DNA from: Ligustrum vulgare | Taxonomy: Eukaryota > Streptophyta > Magnoliopsida > Lamiales > Oleaceae | Assembly: GCA_963555705.1 (NCBI GenBank) | Contig: OY743169.1 | Span: forward strand, 6,696,014-6,760,013 | Direction: 5' to 3' | Length of the DNA: 64,000 nt | Part shown: in pieces, positions 12,045 to 23,788 of the stretch | How positions within the stretch are numbered: the first letter of the stretch is position 1 | Layout: every line of letters starts with the position of its first letter | Notes under the pieces: model-generated | What the model saw: the letters and a program-made list of their open reading frames with translations, nothing else | Databases searched by the model: none | Told to the model about the DNA's origin: nothing | Program-made: the position numbers and the translations under genes

Positions 12045-13862
12045 GTCATGGTATAGGACATCATCAATGAAAATTGCCTTCTTTGAAGGCATCCTAGAAT
12101 CAAAAGGGCTCAACGATGTCCTTGGAATAAAGAACTTGTGTCCTGCATTGCTGTCAGAAAGAATTTGACCTTCTAGAACATGGTGGCCAAGTTTTGTAAC
12201 TATCAACCTTGTTCCATTGCACAATCCTTGTGTATAATCAATATTTATCAGAAAAGACCAATGGATACCGCAAAGGCAAATAAAGAGGACGCACTTCGTT
12301 TATTCGCTGCAACGATCCACCACGTAGCGCAATAATGATATACATGTGTCCAGGTTGTTTATCAAAATCCACCGACAATCAATCCAGCAATTTCATCAAC
12401 AACAAAAAAATCATATCGCCTATCATCGATCGCCCACCGACCAATAAGTATAAGTCTTACATTTGAAGTGTTTTCCTCAATTATCTTTTCACTAACCGAC
12501 CTAAACTGTCTTACCAATTTGCTGTATTTGTCTAGCATATCCTTCAAACCAAAGCAACATTGAATCGCATGATTCACTCCTACCGGGAACATTAAAAGAC
12601 ATAAATTAAATATTAGACTATCACAACAAAATTATCCATAAACAATATAAATATATGAGCAATAAATACATAATTGTACCCCAAGACCCTTTTACTACTT
12701 TCAACCTTATTCGCATTGTCAACAATATAAAACTAAGCAAATTGTGGAGCTGAACCGTTATCAGACAACAAACTTCCTATCTTATGGAAATTTTAACCGT
12801 GTAATCTGAAGGCGAGAGGCCCTCTACCATCATTCATCACATTATCTATTCTCCCATAGTCCCATAAAAGTGAACGAAAACATCATATTATATATCCGAA
12901 GGTTCTGAACGAAATTCTTAATCCTGTCATCCTTGTCATATAACAAATCTTTCCAAATAAGATGACGATCTTCCATAAGAGGAATCTTCACTTTCCCTTC
13001 TATACAACAAAATAGTGGTGAACAAATAAACCTTAACAAATGGTATTATTTGGGTCGATTTCAAATGTGAAATTGTTTGGTTCGGTTTGAAAAAAATTTC
13101 AAACCGTCTTAAACGGTTTGGTTTATATTTCAATTGTCAAAACTGCCGATTCAAACAGTCAACCCGCCATATTTTTAAAAATTAAAAAAAAATAATGAAA
13201 AACGTTCAATTTTAAAAAAATGCAACACACTTTTTATTGTCAATAAATAAAAATTAAGGAGTCAAAGATTAATTTGTTCAAATTCAAAACCATTTAGAAA
13301 TAATTCTTGCTCCAACATTTCATAATTATCATCCAAGACATTTTCTTAAAATAAAATTTTTAATGTAAGAACTAACTACAGTTTATTTAAGAAAAAATTA
13401 AATATTTGCTTCTATATAATTAGTTTGTTTATCAACATGAATTGATTCAAAATAAAGCACTCGATTAGAAATTGGATATTATTATTGAGCTAGTTTCAAC
13501 TCGAAATTTTAGAAGAATATGTGTCTTTAAGCTCGCTTTGGAATATACTAATTCATTTGTTGGAAATCCACAGTTTCAAACCGTACCAAACAACAAAAAA
13601 TGGTTTGCTTTAGTTTTGTTTAAAAAAATGAAATGTTTTGGTTTGGTTTGGTTTGAAAATTTTCAAACCGTTTTAATTAAATGGTTTGATTTGAAATATT
13701 ACTAAAAATTGAAAAAATCAAACCGTGTTCACCCCTACAACAAAGTGAGAATTTCGAATTACGACATATTTTATACCGCTTATCCACTATCTCCTCGAAC
13801 CAAAAATTTGTCTTGCAAAATGAACACTTAAATGTATGATCTCCAATGTCCATGTACTCCAA
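12039..13862 (-). pseudogene. Helitron Rep/helicase remnant with internal deletion
   Basis: Read downward from 13862 the protein pieces follow Helitron order. YMDIGDHTFKCSFCKTNFW with KFSLC comes before the insertion at 13013-13737. CCIEGKVKIPLM and IYNMMFSFTFMG follow. Next is the NDGRGPLAFRLHG region at about 12830, then DMLDKYSKLVRQFRS and VVDEIAGLIVG at 12592-12362. At about 12240 the sequence jumps from the N-terminal region (RYPLVF) straight to the helicase C-terminus (INIDYTQGLCNGTRLIVTKL, then FIPRTSLSPFDSRMP). The Rep HUH centre and most helicase motifs are therefore deleted. Frameshifts and stops are numerous and the far C-terminus is missing at 12045. Confidence 0.85.
13013..13737. 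mobile_element. hAT MITE, 725 bp, inside the Helitron remnant
   Basis: Terminal inverted repeats are TAGTGGTGAACA (left) and TAGGGGTGAACA (right, inverted). The flanking octamers are CAACAAAA (13005-13012) and CAACAAAG (13738-13745), an 8-bp target duplication with one mismatch, as expected for hAT. Helitron protein sequence breaks at one edge and resumes at the other. Subterminal CGGTTTGGTTT repeats are typical of such elements. Confidence 0.85.
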
Positions 13863-15354
13863 AAAATTAAAAAATAGATGAAAATGTTAATAATATAGAT
13901 CATGCGTATAAAAGATAAGATTCACTGTTTTCACCATTGACAATGGAAAAAAAATAAGTATAAGAATCGAATTCGATAATCATGAAAAAAAAAAACTAAA
14001 ACTATGAGATTGACACAAAAAAATGTGATATGAGACTTTCTGGAATAAAAAATTAAATGTAATTGTAAATAAAATTATTTTAATAACTAATCTAATATAG
14101 AAAAGAATGTTATTATGTATATGTAACAAAGAACTTAAAAGTATGATTATTTATAACAAAATTTAATAAAACTTGATTAAATATTCGATATAAATGTAAA
14201 TGAAAATTCGACATTGAATTTGTATGACTGAACAAAATTATTCATCCGTAAGATTAAAGCCAATAAAATATCACAATCATTATAAAAAATTATTGACATA
14301 TTAAATGTAACTTTCTATAAAAATACTCATTAATTTAATAAAACGCAATACAAATGAGTTCGGATTTTTAGATGTACTAAATAACTAAAAAAATAAGATT
14401 ATTTATAAAAAAATTTCATACGATAATGTTTATTTAGTATTAGATGTGTAATACAATTTCGATATAATTTTGAACTAAAAATTTTACATTAAATTTGTAT
14501 GACTAAACACAAATACTTATTTGTAAGATTTAAAACATTAAAAGATTAGAATAATTTTATGAAAAGAAATGTTTAAAGATAAATAACCAAATATAAATAA
14601 GAACAAAAAAATTCTCCATAAAAATTCTATATAATTAAGCTTCATTCCATCATTGGTCGGAAGTAGCAGCAGTGTGTGAATACAATAAAAGCTGAGTTTT
14701 CCCTCAAAAACTCAGCTTCTTTTATATATTATATATATAATATTTATAGATATAGATAAATATGCAATAACATAAACAAAATGGAAAATTTGTCAAAATA
14801 ACAAATTAATTCGAGTATCAATGCCAATAAGTACAAAAAAAATCAAAAAAAAAAAAAAGTAGCAACTCAAGGCAATTTGATTATAATTCAATTCATGACG
14901 ATAGATAAATAATGATTTATTTTATTTGAAAACAAAAAATTTTGTTATTTATTATATTCAATTAAATACAAAGCTCTTATTTTCTGTTGAGTAATAGTTC
15001 GAGTAAGTCTTAAATGAGCCACTAGAAAAACAAAGTATATATATTTTTTTTCTTTCTCCCTTTTATTTTAGGATTAATTTTAAATTGTTTACTTTTATTT
15101 ATAGTAAATTAAATAATTTATTTAGGTTTTAGTATCTTAATGATATGATTAAATTGTTTGGTGATTTTGTGTATAGTAACATCAAAGAACAGAATATTCA
15201 TATGAAAATTCGTTCCAACAAATGGACAAACAACGGTGAGGAAACAAGAAAAAGAAAAAGAAAAGAGATGAAAAAGACGCAAAGTCTAGAGACAAATGTC
15301 AAACACTTTATCCTTAAGTCAAATTTGCGCTGCAACGATGCCTACGATTTATGA
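13863..15354. other. AT-rich intergenic sequence
   Basis: Very AT-rich with homopolymer A runs and no recognisable gene. Its only clear structure is the hairpin at 14689-14718. A 69-codon open frame at 15145-15354 is lysine-rich and matches nothing I know. Confidence 0.5.
14689..14718. repeat. Perfect 12-bp stem hairpin
   Basis: AAGCTGAGTTTT, a six-base loop CCCTCA, then AAAACTCAGCTT, followed by a T-rich run. No gene ends nearby, so a terminator role is not supported; it may be the centre of a small fold-back element. Confidence 0.6.
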
Positions 15355-15935
15355 CAATCAACTCCCAAGATACAACGACTATCATTTGTGTTTGCAGCAC
15401 TTCAGAACACAAGCAGGATGAACCAGAATAATGACTTTGTACTCCAAAATGAATATGAAAAAAAAAAATTAGAATTTATGCAACAAGAATGCAGAAATTT
15501 GGTTCAAAAGAATAAGAGATAATGATATTTATATTTACATATTATTGGTTTGTGGAATACGATGTCCCTAGGATCCTATTTATAGATAATGAAGAGTTGG
15601 GAATGAAGTGGTGTGGAGCCAAATCATGCAACACTTCAAAAGAATGTGCATTTTCTCTCGACGTTGCTCGAGCTACTATAATTTCTCATTCGTCCGAAAT
15701 TGATTTCGAGACGCCAAATAAACCCTTAAATATATGCAAAGAAATCTGACGCAACCCCCTTGACCCCCACAACCTGACCATTCCCCGTTTTGGCTCTCCG
15801 AAGCGACAAAGTGGCAAACTATTTTGCCTCAACGAATTGGATCGGGTCAAAATATTTGGCCGGAGTTTGTATGAAGTCACTTTAGTTGGTTTTCAACACT
15901 TAACCAATTTCTCAAATTCTTAAACCAATTTCCAA
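15355..15935 (-). mobile_element. Possible Copia-type LTR remnant
   Basis: Read on the minus strand the block starts TGTTGGAAATTGG, has a promoter-like TCTATAAATAGG near 15577-15588, and runs into GTATCTTGGGAGTTG, a sequence style common near Copia LTR ends. No partner LTR or target duplication was found, so the limits are approximate. Confidence 0.3.
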
Positions 15936-16400
15936 CATAAATTAGTCATGCAGATTAGGTATAAAATTAATTTTCAAAGTGTCAATAAACGTGAATTTGT
16001 GATTTTAAAAAGTAGGGGCCTAACATTTGTGAGGCCCACACCTTGTAAGTAATGAGGCGTGTCTCTTAGAGGCATGATCAATAGAAGTGTAAGCCTCACT
16101 CAGCTTATAAAAAAGGGTACTACGTCATTTTCCAATGCCTCATCCTGAGGTATAACTCTTTTTTAAACCATTTTAGCAAGGACTTCCCCACCTGCAATGC
16201 AACTGAAAAATCTCATCCATAGACTACATCAATGAATGGGGCAGGTTCTTCTCTGGAACGATCCATGATTGGGACATGAACCTCTGCTGCTCCTTCTCCG
16301 AATCTTTGTAGATCATGCTTGCAACTACTGTTCTTTGACGGTCGAAATAAAGGCAAATGCTTATCCACATAAATATATAGAAGAAAGAGCAGAGCAGTGT
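15936..16400. other. Unassigned sequence with one protein-like frame
   Basis: A minus-strand frame at 16224-16421 (containing SICLYFDRQRTVVASMIYKD) has a less skewed composition than its surroundings and looks protein-like. It is short, has no flanking exons and I do not recognise it. The rest shows nothing. Confidence 0.3.
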
Positions 16401-16660
16401 TGTCATGTCAATGCAATGCAAATGACAACTAAAATAGACGTTTAACGATCTTTGTTCTTCGTTTTTTAAGTAACTGAAAAAATTTTAGAGAGAGAAAATA
16501 ATTGGAACAATTTCTATGTATTCTTGCATATTTGAAAATGAGTTACAAAGTCTCTATTTATAACTAATATTTATCTATTTAACTAAATCTAACAAACTAA
16601 TTCTAGCTCATTCTAGAATTTTTTAACTCAACTAATACTTCAACATCCCCCTCAAGTTGA
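16401..16660 (-). mobile_element. 3' LTR scrap of a minus-strand Copia element
   Basis: The block contains CTCTATTTATAAC and ends ACTTCAACA, followed at once by TCCCCCTCAAGTTG, which on the minus strand is a purine tract in the position of a polypurine tract. This arrangement is common in plant Copia elements. No coding domains are recognisable beyond it. Confidence 0.4.
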
Positions 16661-17240
16661 AAGTTATATGCAATAACTCCAACTTTAGGGTATAATACAA
16701 AGTATTTAAATTTCTCATAAATCCCCTTTAAGTCCTAAGACGGAATCATTAATCTTCAAATTTGTAAAATCAACTACAATCAATCGATCAATCTTCAAAT
16801 CAGCTAATAAACCTATCCACGAGTAAAAATAAACTAAATATTGAGTTAATCTGCATGGCAACACACCATAAATTCGCAGGGCTCAATAATCAATAGTGCA
16901 CAAATTTTATTACGCATCATGTTAACAACAAAAAATCTTCAAAATCGCAATCACGCTATCATTTTCAAAAGCATGATCCATGCTTCCATTTATCACAATA
17001 CTTGTTGTAATATCGTCAAATCAAATGCATATCCTTCATCGTCCAACCGTAATGCAAATTCTTCCAAATAGCCAAATAGGACCAAACAATCAAATACCAG
17101 TTGTATATTAATCTTAGGATGCTTCAGATGGGGATGATGTGGTGGATTCACATATTGCTACTTCAGGAAAATTCTTCAAAGAGCCAAATAGGTCCAACCT
17201 TGGGCAAAACATTACACAAAATTTTAATCCAACAAAATTA
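16661..17240. other. AT-rich sequence, no recognised feature
   Basis: Could be decayed internal sequence of the Copia scrap to its left, but no pol motif can be read. Confidence 0.4.
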
Positions 17241-17412
17241 CGAGCCTATTTGGTAACGAGAAATTTTTTACCTCAACTATTCAAACTCAATCTCAACCAT
17301 CCATTTTTAGTAAAGCCCACAGTTTTTGACTTTTCAAACTTTTTTAAACCACACATCCATCAAAAAATACAAAAACACAAATACTAAAACTTTTCACATT
17401 ATCAAATAGGCT
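17241..17412. mobile_element. Tourist-like MITE, 172 bp
   Basis: Ends read CGAGCCTATTTGGTAA and, inverted, AGCCTATTTGATAA. TTA lies on both outer sides (17238-17240 and 17413-17415), the target duplication typical of PIF/Harbinger MITEs. A related fragment occurs in intron 1 of the kinase gene at about 45594. Confidence 0.65.
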
Positions 17413-18756
17413 TTAAATCAAAGACTCACACACAGCAAGTCATAATAAAATAGCTCAATTATAACAAAACTTCAATTTTCCAGTGGGCAAATTAGACTCA
17501 TTCATACTTTTATATTTAAAACTTTTAAAATCAGTTATTTACAAAATAATTACAGAAATCAAGTATCTTTAGAAATTTGTAAACCTTCCTCTTACTATTA
17601 AATATGTCTAGAGACCTCTTCTCGAAGTCCACCATCCTCAGTCCAGTGACCTCCATTTACTCATGGCGAGCCTTGTTGCTGCTCACCACTATAGATTGGT
17701 GCAATGGTTTCGCATTCGGCTCCATCGGTAGGCGTTCGCCCGTCGCGCAGCCGGTGGTTCTGCACATGTTCTAATTCAGATTTCATCTCCAACATGAACT
17801 ATCCTCGAGAAGCACAGATCTGAGTTGAGCCAAATGCGCTAGGCTTCAAGTAGTGGAGGTACGTCGCCGTGTTGTTGGGAGAAGATTGTGCTATTGCAGG
17901 TCCTACCGTATGTCGTGGTTGTGACGGTACGAGTGGCGGTAGTATGTAGTACTGTGTGGTGGCGGATGGTGATGAGTTGACTGTGGAGGTGTGGCGATGC
18001 AGTGTAGTGGTGTGTCTGTAACAACGGTGCGATGTGGTGCAAAAGTATGCAGTGATGACGCTGAGGTGGTGGTGCTGGTGCTGGTGTTGTGCGGCAGTAC
18101 GATGTGGTGCGAAGGTATGTGACGATGACGGTGAGGTGGAGGTGGTGGTGTGCGACGATATTCAATTTTGGGGATGGGAGCTTTGTCTGTAAATTAAATT
18201 ATTTCAGGGATTTGAGGTGCAAATTCTCCATATTTTTGTTTTTTGCTCTTCATGCTATCAAATTTTATGAAGAAATTACAAATTGAAATAAAGTTACAAC
18301 TGTAATTAATTATAAAATTAAAATAAAGTTAGGATTGTATTTCCGACGATGCTCCGACGATGGAGGTTGTGGCGGTGGCTGATTACAATTACACTAATGT
18401 AATTAATTACGAATTACACTAATTAATTACAAAATTGAAATAAGTTACAATTGTATTTTCGACGATGGTTGTGGTGGTGACTGATTACAAATAGGTGATG
18501 GTGGTGGTGGTATTATTTAATTTCAATTGTAGTTAAATTTACAATTGTAATTAATTACAGACCTAAATTTTGAAAATTATTTTGATACTTGTGTAAGTGT
18601 AATTAGTTACAAAATGTCTGATTATAAAAATTTTCAAGTTTAAATGTGTGTAATTGTGTACTTAACCCTTTTCCAAAAGCCAATCAAGGTCCAATCCCAG
18701 AAGCTACACCATCTTCTTCAAACTTATTGTCGCGGCCTTCTGTCGTCAGCCAATCA
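17413..18756. other. Mixed intergenic block with a GC-rich, repeat-prone core
   Basis: From about 17600 to 18160 the sequence turns GC-rich and is dominated by GGTGGTGG-type triplets. A segment containing GCGATGTGGTGC-AAAGTATG is repeated about 66 bp later (18030 and 18096). Open frames here contain no domain. It resembles the GC-rich leader blocks of the Copia elements in style but I cannot align it to them. Confidence 0.4.
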
Positions 18757-19196
18757 CTAGGAAGCAAAAAATCCTTGAAACTTTTTTCTTCTTCCCAGCC
18801 TTGGCCGAATCTCTAGCCTCTGTCTTCTTTTACTCCACGAATCTTCTTATCTCTATTCTTCCTCTCCTTCAGTTGCTTCCTAGGCTTCTCGACCTTGTTA
18901 TCAAGACTATTCCTGATGAGTCTATACTTTGGCTCATATTTCTTAGCATTCTCCACATAATCATAGATCAAGCCAAAACCTGTTGATTTGCCTCCACCGA
19001 AATGGGTCCTGAATTTGAACAAAAAAATAGCATTGGGATCTTTAACCTCCTACATCCTTGCCAATTTCTCCTTTAGTTCGGCCTTGGAAACATTGGGTCG
19101 CCCAGGATGTAGCAAATAAATGATAAATTGTATCCTCGAGAGGAGTGCATTGGTCATAAATTTCCTAGTTCTGATCGTTGATGTCTTCTCTGCCAT
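18757..19196 (-). pseudogene. Processed pseudogene of ribosomal protein eS24
   Basis: The ATG at 19196 opens a near-complete copy of eukaryotic small-subunit protein eS24 ([73 protein letters not shown]). No introns interrupt it, whereas plant eS24 genes are normally split, so it is probably a retrocopy. An in-frame TAG follows ARM where the family has a tyrosine or similar residue. An extra A near the basic tail shifts the frame and gives an early stop at VKEDRG. No poly(A) tract remains and no target duplication was recognised. Confidence 0.9.
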
Positions 19197-20686
19197 TTTC
19201 TGTGTCGAGTGAAGAATTTTGCGCCGTGTAACAAATAAATCTCAGGATTTACGGTGCACGAACGTGAAATTCAACCCAATAGATCATTCGTATAATTTTT
19301 TCTTTAATTTTTAAACGCGATGCATAAATAAACGCATATTTAATTACATGTCAATAAAATTAAAATAAAAAATTATTAATGAAAATCTAAATAAAATATA
19401 TATATTGTGAGTCTTTTTATTTATATATGTTAATTATTATTTTTTTAAAAAAAATACCATTTTTACTACATATAATTATTTAATATATTAATAAAATTGC
19501 GGATTAATGAATTGTTTTACCATCTTTGCGAGGAAATGTGACATGAATTAAGTGTTTTAGCTATTGTACTTTGAATTTAACGTTCAATAATTTTATTTGA
19601 TTTTTTAATAAAGACTTTTGAACAAAATTAGGCTCATATAGCACATGTGCAAGACTCAACTTACATATTCTTCTTATCACCGACATTTTTCTTTTTATTT
19701 GTTAGTCATCACATTCTTCCCAAAAAGTGATGTAAGATACTTTTTTGGTATATTTTGATTTTTAAGCATTAATTATTATTCGGGTGTTTTTTCTTTAAAA
19801 AAAAAAAATCATTAATTTTAATAAATATTGTTACATTAATTGATTTTTATTTTTTCATATCGAAAATTTCTTTATTCATATTGTTACATTATTGTTTTAA
19901 TATTTTAATAAAAATTACTGACCAATCAATTGTTTAATAAAAATTATATGAACTAATTGTTAAAATCTGTTATATATATATTTTGCATATTGTAGTTATT
20001 TAAATTTATATTGAAAAATAGAAATATCAAAATCAGTAAATAAATAAAAATAATGTTGAAATGATGAATGAATTAAAGGAATCTTAAGTTGTAAAAATCA
20101 ACACAATTTCATTGAATTTACTTTGAAAATTCGTATATTTATTATTTATTTTAATTTAATAAGAAAAAATCCGAAATAAAATTAATCATTCATGATTAAA
20201 TTGAATATAGTTAATAAATTATAGATAGTATTATAGGACTTAAATTATATAATTTAAAATGAATGAGATATTGAGGAAAAGTAAAACTTTTACATTTAAT
20301 ATTTGAGACGATTTTATGGACAATATATTTATAGTTAGCTCTTACTGGTTAAATTGTATTAAACTTCTCGTTGAGATAATTGATTTGATAGAGTTTAGGT
20401 TTGAGATTATTTATCAAGAAAAACCCTCCAAACCAATTCACCCTCTCTTGATTAGTCACTTGGATTATCATGCACCACAATCTCACTGCCACTGCAACAA
20501 CAAACATCGACGCAAAGATTTGCTAACAACGCACACAGATCAACACGAATAACAAATCGAGCACCACTACACAACACCAATTTGAGCAAAATACTCAAAT
20601 CAAGATAAAAAAAAAACCATCATCAAGAATGAAAATAGAACTCAAAGGACAGCATCGGGATTTCAAAGCTTTTTAGTACACGCAAT
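19197..20686. other. AT-rich intergenic sequence, no recognised feature
   Basis: Long A/T-rich stretches; nothing gene-like on either strand. The 78-codon frame at 20316 is not supported by any domain. Confidence 0.5.
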
Positions 20687-22145
20687 GTAATGCCCCAAAA
20701 AATTATGACGTTCTTATTTGCTCAAAATTACGTAATAAATGTATTTTTAGAATTTATTTAATTTTTATGGAAAATTAGGAAAGAGAAAATGAAATTATTT
20801 TGAAAACGAAAAAGTTACAAAAAAGGCGATTAAATTAAATGTCTTTCTTTAAGAGACCCGTTTGGCTGCTTCCAGTCTCTGATAAGTGCATATTTTATGT
20901 GCATAGATAAGTACTTGGAGTGAACTTTGAGAATCTGAAATCCGTTCATCATTTCGATTAATGTACAGCTCTCGGAGAATTTTCAAAGTTGGCTCCTCAG
21001 CTGTATGACTCGAAAAGGAAGTTTCGAGTGGCCAACTTTGGGACGCCATAACTTTCTCCTAAATTAACCAAATCTTGCGAGGTAAATTCCATATGAAAGT
21101 AATCCATGATAACTTTGAAATGATATCAAGAACACCCAATTTGGAGCTCGTTTACTACTTTATATCTAATCTAAAAAACATCCTCTTGAAACTATGAAAG
21201 CTTACAAGAGTCAGTTCCTCTCCTCCATAGCCACCTCCTACTTGCATGGAAACATACCTCCAGCTCCAGCTTAAGTAATCGAGTGGATTCCTTGCTTAAT
21301 CTCCAAGAACAATCCTCTACATCTATGATCATTCACCTTTTTCGTGAAACATACCAAAAATTCAAAGTAAAAATGCTGCAAAAATCCAACTTCTTCTTCT
21401 AAACCCTAGGCGGTGATTTCTTGCCAAAAATTATGTTTTGATCCATTCAAGTTGTTCTTTTGATCACCAAAATTGTTCTCTTAAATCTATTTATCAAAAT
21501 ATGTGGTTTGGGGGATCAAAAAGGATCACTGAAATGAAGTTCCAGTCTCTGAAAATACGCTTGGTGTCTACACCTAGAGATTTGGTGTCGAAACCAAACG
21601 AAGAACGATGAACATGGCGTCGACACCCATGTAGACACCCCTTTTATTTTTAGTTCTGATTATGATATGAAGTCATTTGATGATTTTCAAGTTGATAGAT
21701 ATTGTATAATCATCAAAAGTTGTAAGTATTCGATTAACCATTTTTTGTGTTACATTATGTGCGAAGTTGATTTGATGAAATGCTTTTGATTCATATTGAT
21801 AATGATATTGAATGTGACATTATTGAAAAAAGAAGCATTTACAAATAAGGATTATAGATTTGAACTCTAGTCCCCTTGGTAATCAATGTATGATTTTGGG
21901 ATATTGATGTGTGTCGTAAGGACCTTGAGACTTTAAGGCTCCGACGAACAACATGGTGATCTAGTAACCCTATTGGAGTCGAATAAGGAGAAAGATGACA
22001 ATATGTAGAAGTCCTAGAGGATGATGAAATCTCAAGTAACGTTATTATATTATGATTGATATCCGTGTTGTGAATATGTTAAGTGCTTTGAAGTAGAAGA
22101 GATAATCTATAATTGGGCCCTGAAATCATACTTTTGGAAGTTATC

Positions 22146-23096
22146 TGATGTGATCCGGACCAGGCATCGAAGGGCGAAGTCGAGACATCGGCAGTATGAC
22201 GGTGATCTACATGGAAAACGGAGCAAGTTCCATGTTGGAATCGAACCGAGAAGACGAAAGAATCAAGCCGAGCCGAGTGCACGAAATTGTTTATGCAGAA
22301 AAGGCCTTACGGCCGTAAGGGAAATCATTCACGGCCGTAAATCATATAATCACGGCCGTAAAAGCTATTGTCACGGCCGTAATCAACTATCGAAGGAAAA
22401 TGCAGAATTTCAGCAGAAAAGGTCTCACGGCCGTAAAGCCCAATCTTACGGCCGTAACATGCAAACCGAAGGAATTTCACGGCCGTAAGAGTTTCGTCAC
22501 GGCCGTAACCAATATCACAAATTTAAACAGAAAGGCCTTTACGGCTGTAAGAGATTTTGTCACGGCCGTAACAAGCTGCGCCAGATTTTCCGGGAAATTT
22601 CAATTATTTTGTTTCCTTTTATTATTTTAGGTTATTTTCCTATTTTAGAATTTTAGTATAATTAGGATTCTATTTTGAGTAATTAGATGCTAGGTTTTCT
22701 TGCTTATTTATATTTCTTTTCATCATTGAAAACATTAGACAAGTTTGATTTGAGATTAATAAAATTTGAGAGAGGATTCTCCAAAATTGAAAGGTTGAGT
22801 TATTCCCTTTGTTTCGAACTTATCAAAGATTCGATCTTTGTGGCGTTCACCCGACGAACTTATCAAGAAATTGATAACTCTTGTGGCGTTCACCAATCTT
22901 GGTTCTTCAATCCGCATCGTCATTAATTGCGTCGTGATTGTTGGGTCAAGGTTTTACCGTCAATCTATCTTTTAATTTCTGTTCATTTATTCGTGTTCTT
23001 GTTATTTCGAGTCAGATCTGATTTAGATCTTTCCTAGGGTTTTAGATTTCGTTATTCCGCGTTGTTCGACGAGATTCCCCGACTGGGATCGCGTCA
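22146..23096 (+). repeat. Solo Gypsy LTR, 951 bp, with TTATC target duplication
   Basis: It begins TGATGTGATCC and ends GATCGCGTCA, and is flanked by TTATC at 22141-22145 and 23097-23101. The start matches the LTR start of the young Gypsy element (TGATGTGATCC on its minus strand), and both carry arrays of ACGGCCGT. It is therefore a solo LTR of a related family, left after LTR-LTR recombination. Unlike the young LTR, its first 340 bases do not encode a recognisable pol C-terminus. Confidence 0.85.
22309..22569. repeat. Array of ten ACGGCCGT palindromes in the solo LTR
   Basis: Copies start at 22309, 22331, 22352, 22373, 22427, 22448, 22479, 22499, 22541 (one mismatch, ACGGCTGT) and 22562. 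Successive distances are 22, 21, 21, 54, 21, 31, 20, 42 and 21 bp. Sequence between copies is not conserved beyond one or two bases. Confidence 0.95.
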
Positions 23097-23788
23097 TTAT
23101 CTCTCGAGAGTGCTTTGAGTCGATTGAAGGACAACACTATATGTATGTGGTAGAGATACACACGTGGCAGGAGTATAGAGACTTTCCTACTTTATCTTGT
23201 TTTCTTCGTTCACACTTTTATGTAGACTTTTATGATAGTGTTACCATGGAGTATGAATACTCCGATGATTTCCCCGGTGAAGAAATAGGAAGTAACGTAA
23301 CTTGTTTTTGCTTTAGTTTTGTTAAAAATGGGGAAGATGAAGTTTTGAGTTGTTTTGTAACCTCTTCCTAAAACTCAGCTATAATAGGTTTTAATAATCT
23401 ATATATGTAGTGGTTTTATGTTTTAAACAAATATATTCTTCAAGCTGCCTATTTTTATGCAAAGGGATGGTTTTGATTATTACGTATCGACGCCAAAACT
23501 CTAGATCTCAATGCCAAAACTATTTTACCTCAGAAATAGTGTTTGTGTCGACATCCCTTTGTATTGGTGTCGAAATCAGCTCAACATTGTAGCCTCAGTT
23601 CAATTGGTATCGACATCAACTATTTTACTAAGGGTTCTGCATGCCAAATTTTTTTTAAAATTTAATCCAATTTTTTTCGATTAAATGTTATTTTTAAATA
23701 GAGGGTTTTGGTGTCGCCACTCACAACTTCTTAGATACAAGTATACTGTAACAAAATATATCAAAATAATGGGGGGGGGGTGTGTGTG

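Larger units (their letters stand above)
20687..23788 (+). mobile_element. Old Ty3/Gypsy LTR-like block split by a solo LTR
   Basis: The block opens with TGTAATGCCCCAAAAA, a style of LTR start seen in plant chromovirus Gypsy elements of the Tekay/Del group. It continues with GGGACGCCATAACTTTCTCC and, beyond the solo LTR, ACCATGGAGTATGAATACTCC and repeated GTGTCGACACC-like sequence. The solo LTR at 22146-23096 interrupts it with its own target duplication. No gag or pol coding is present and I cannot place the right end; the young Gypsy element begins at 23789. Confidence 0.4.

Noticed and set aside
14689..14718. Hairpin followed by T run as a transcription terminator
   Set aside because: No gene ends nearby and such terminators are not used by plant nuclear genes.
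16224..16421. Protein-like frame on the minus strand
   Set aside because: Looks less random than its surroundings but is short, has no recognised domain and no neighbouring exons.
22150..22488. 112-codon frame across the ACGGCCGT array of the solo LTR
   Set aside because: The frame is open only because of repeated CACGGCCGTAA units, giving a HGRK/YGRN-like pattern; it has no domain and lies inside an LTR.
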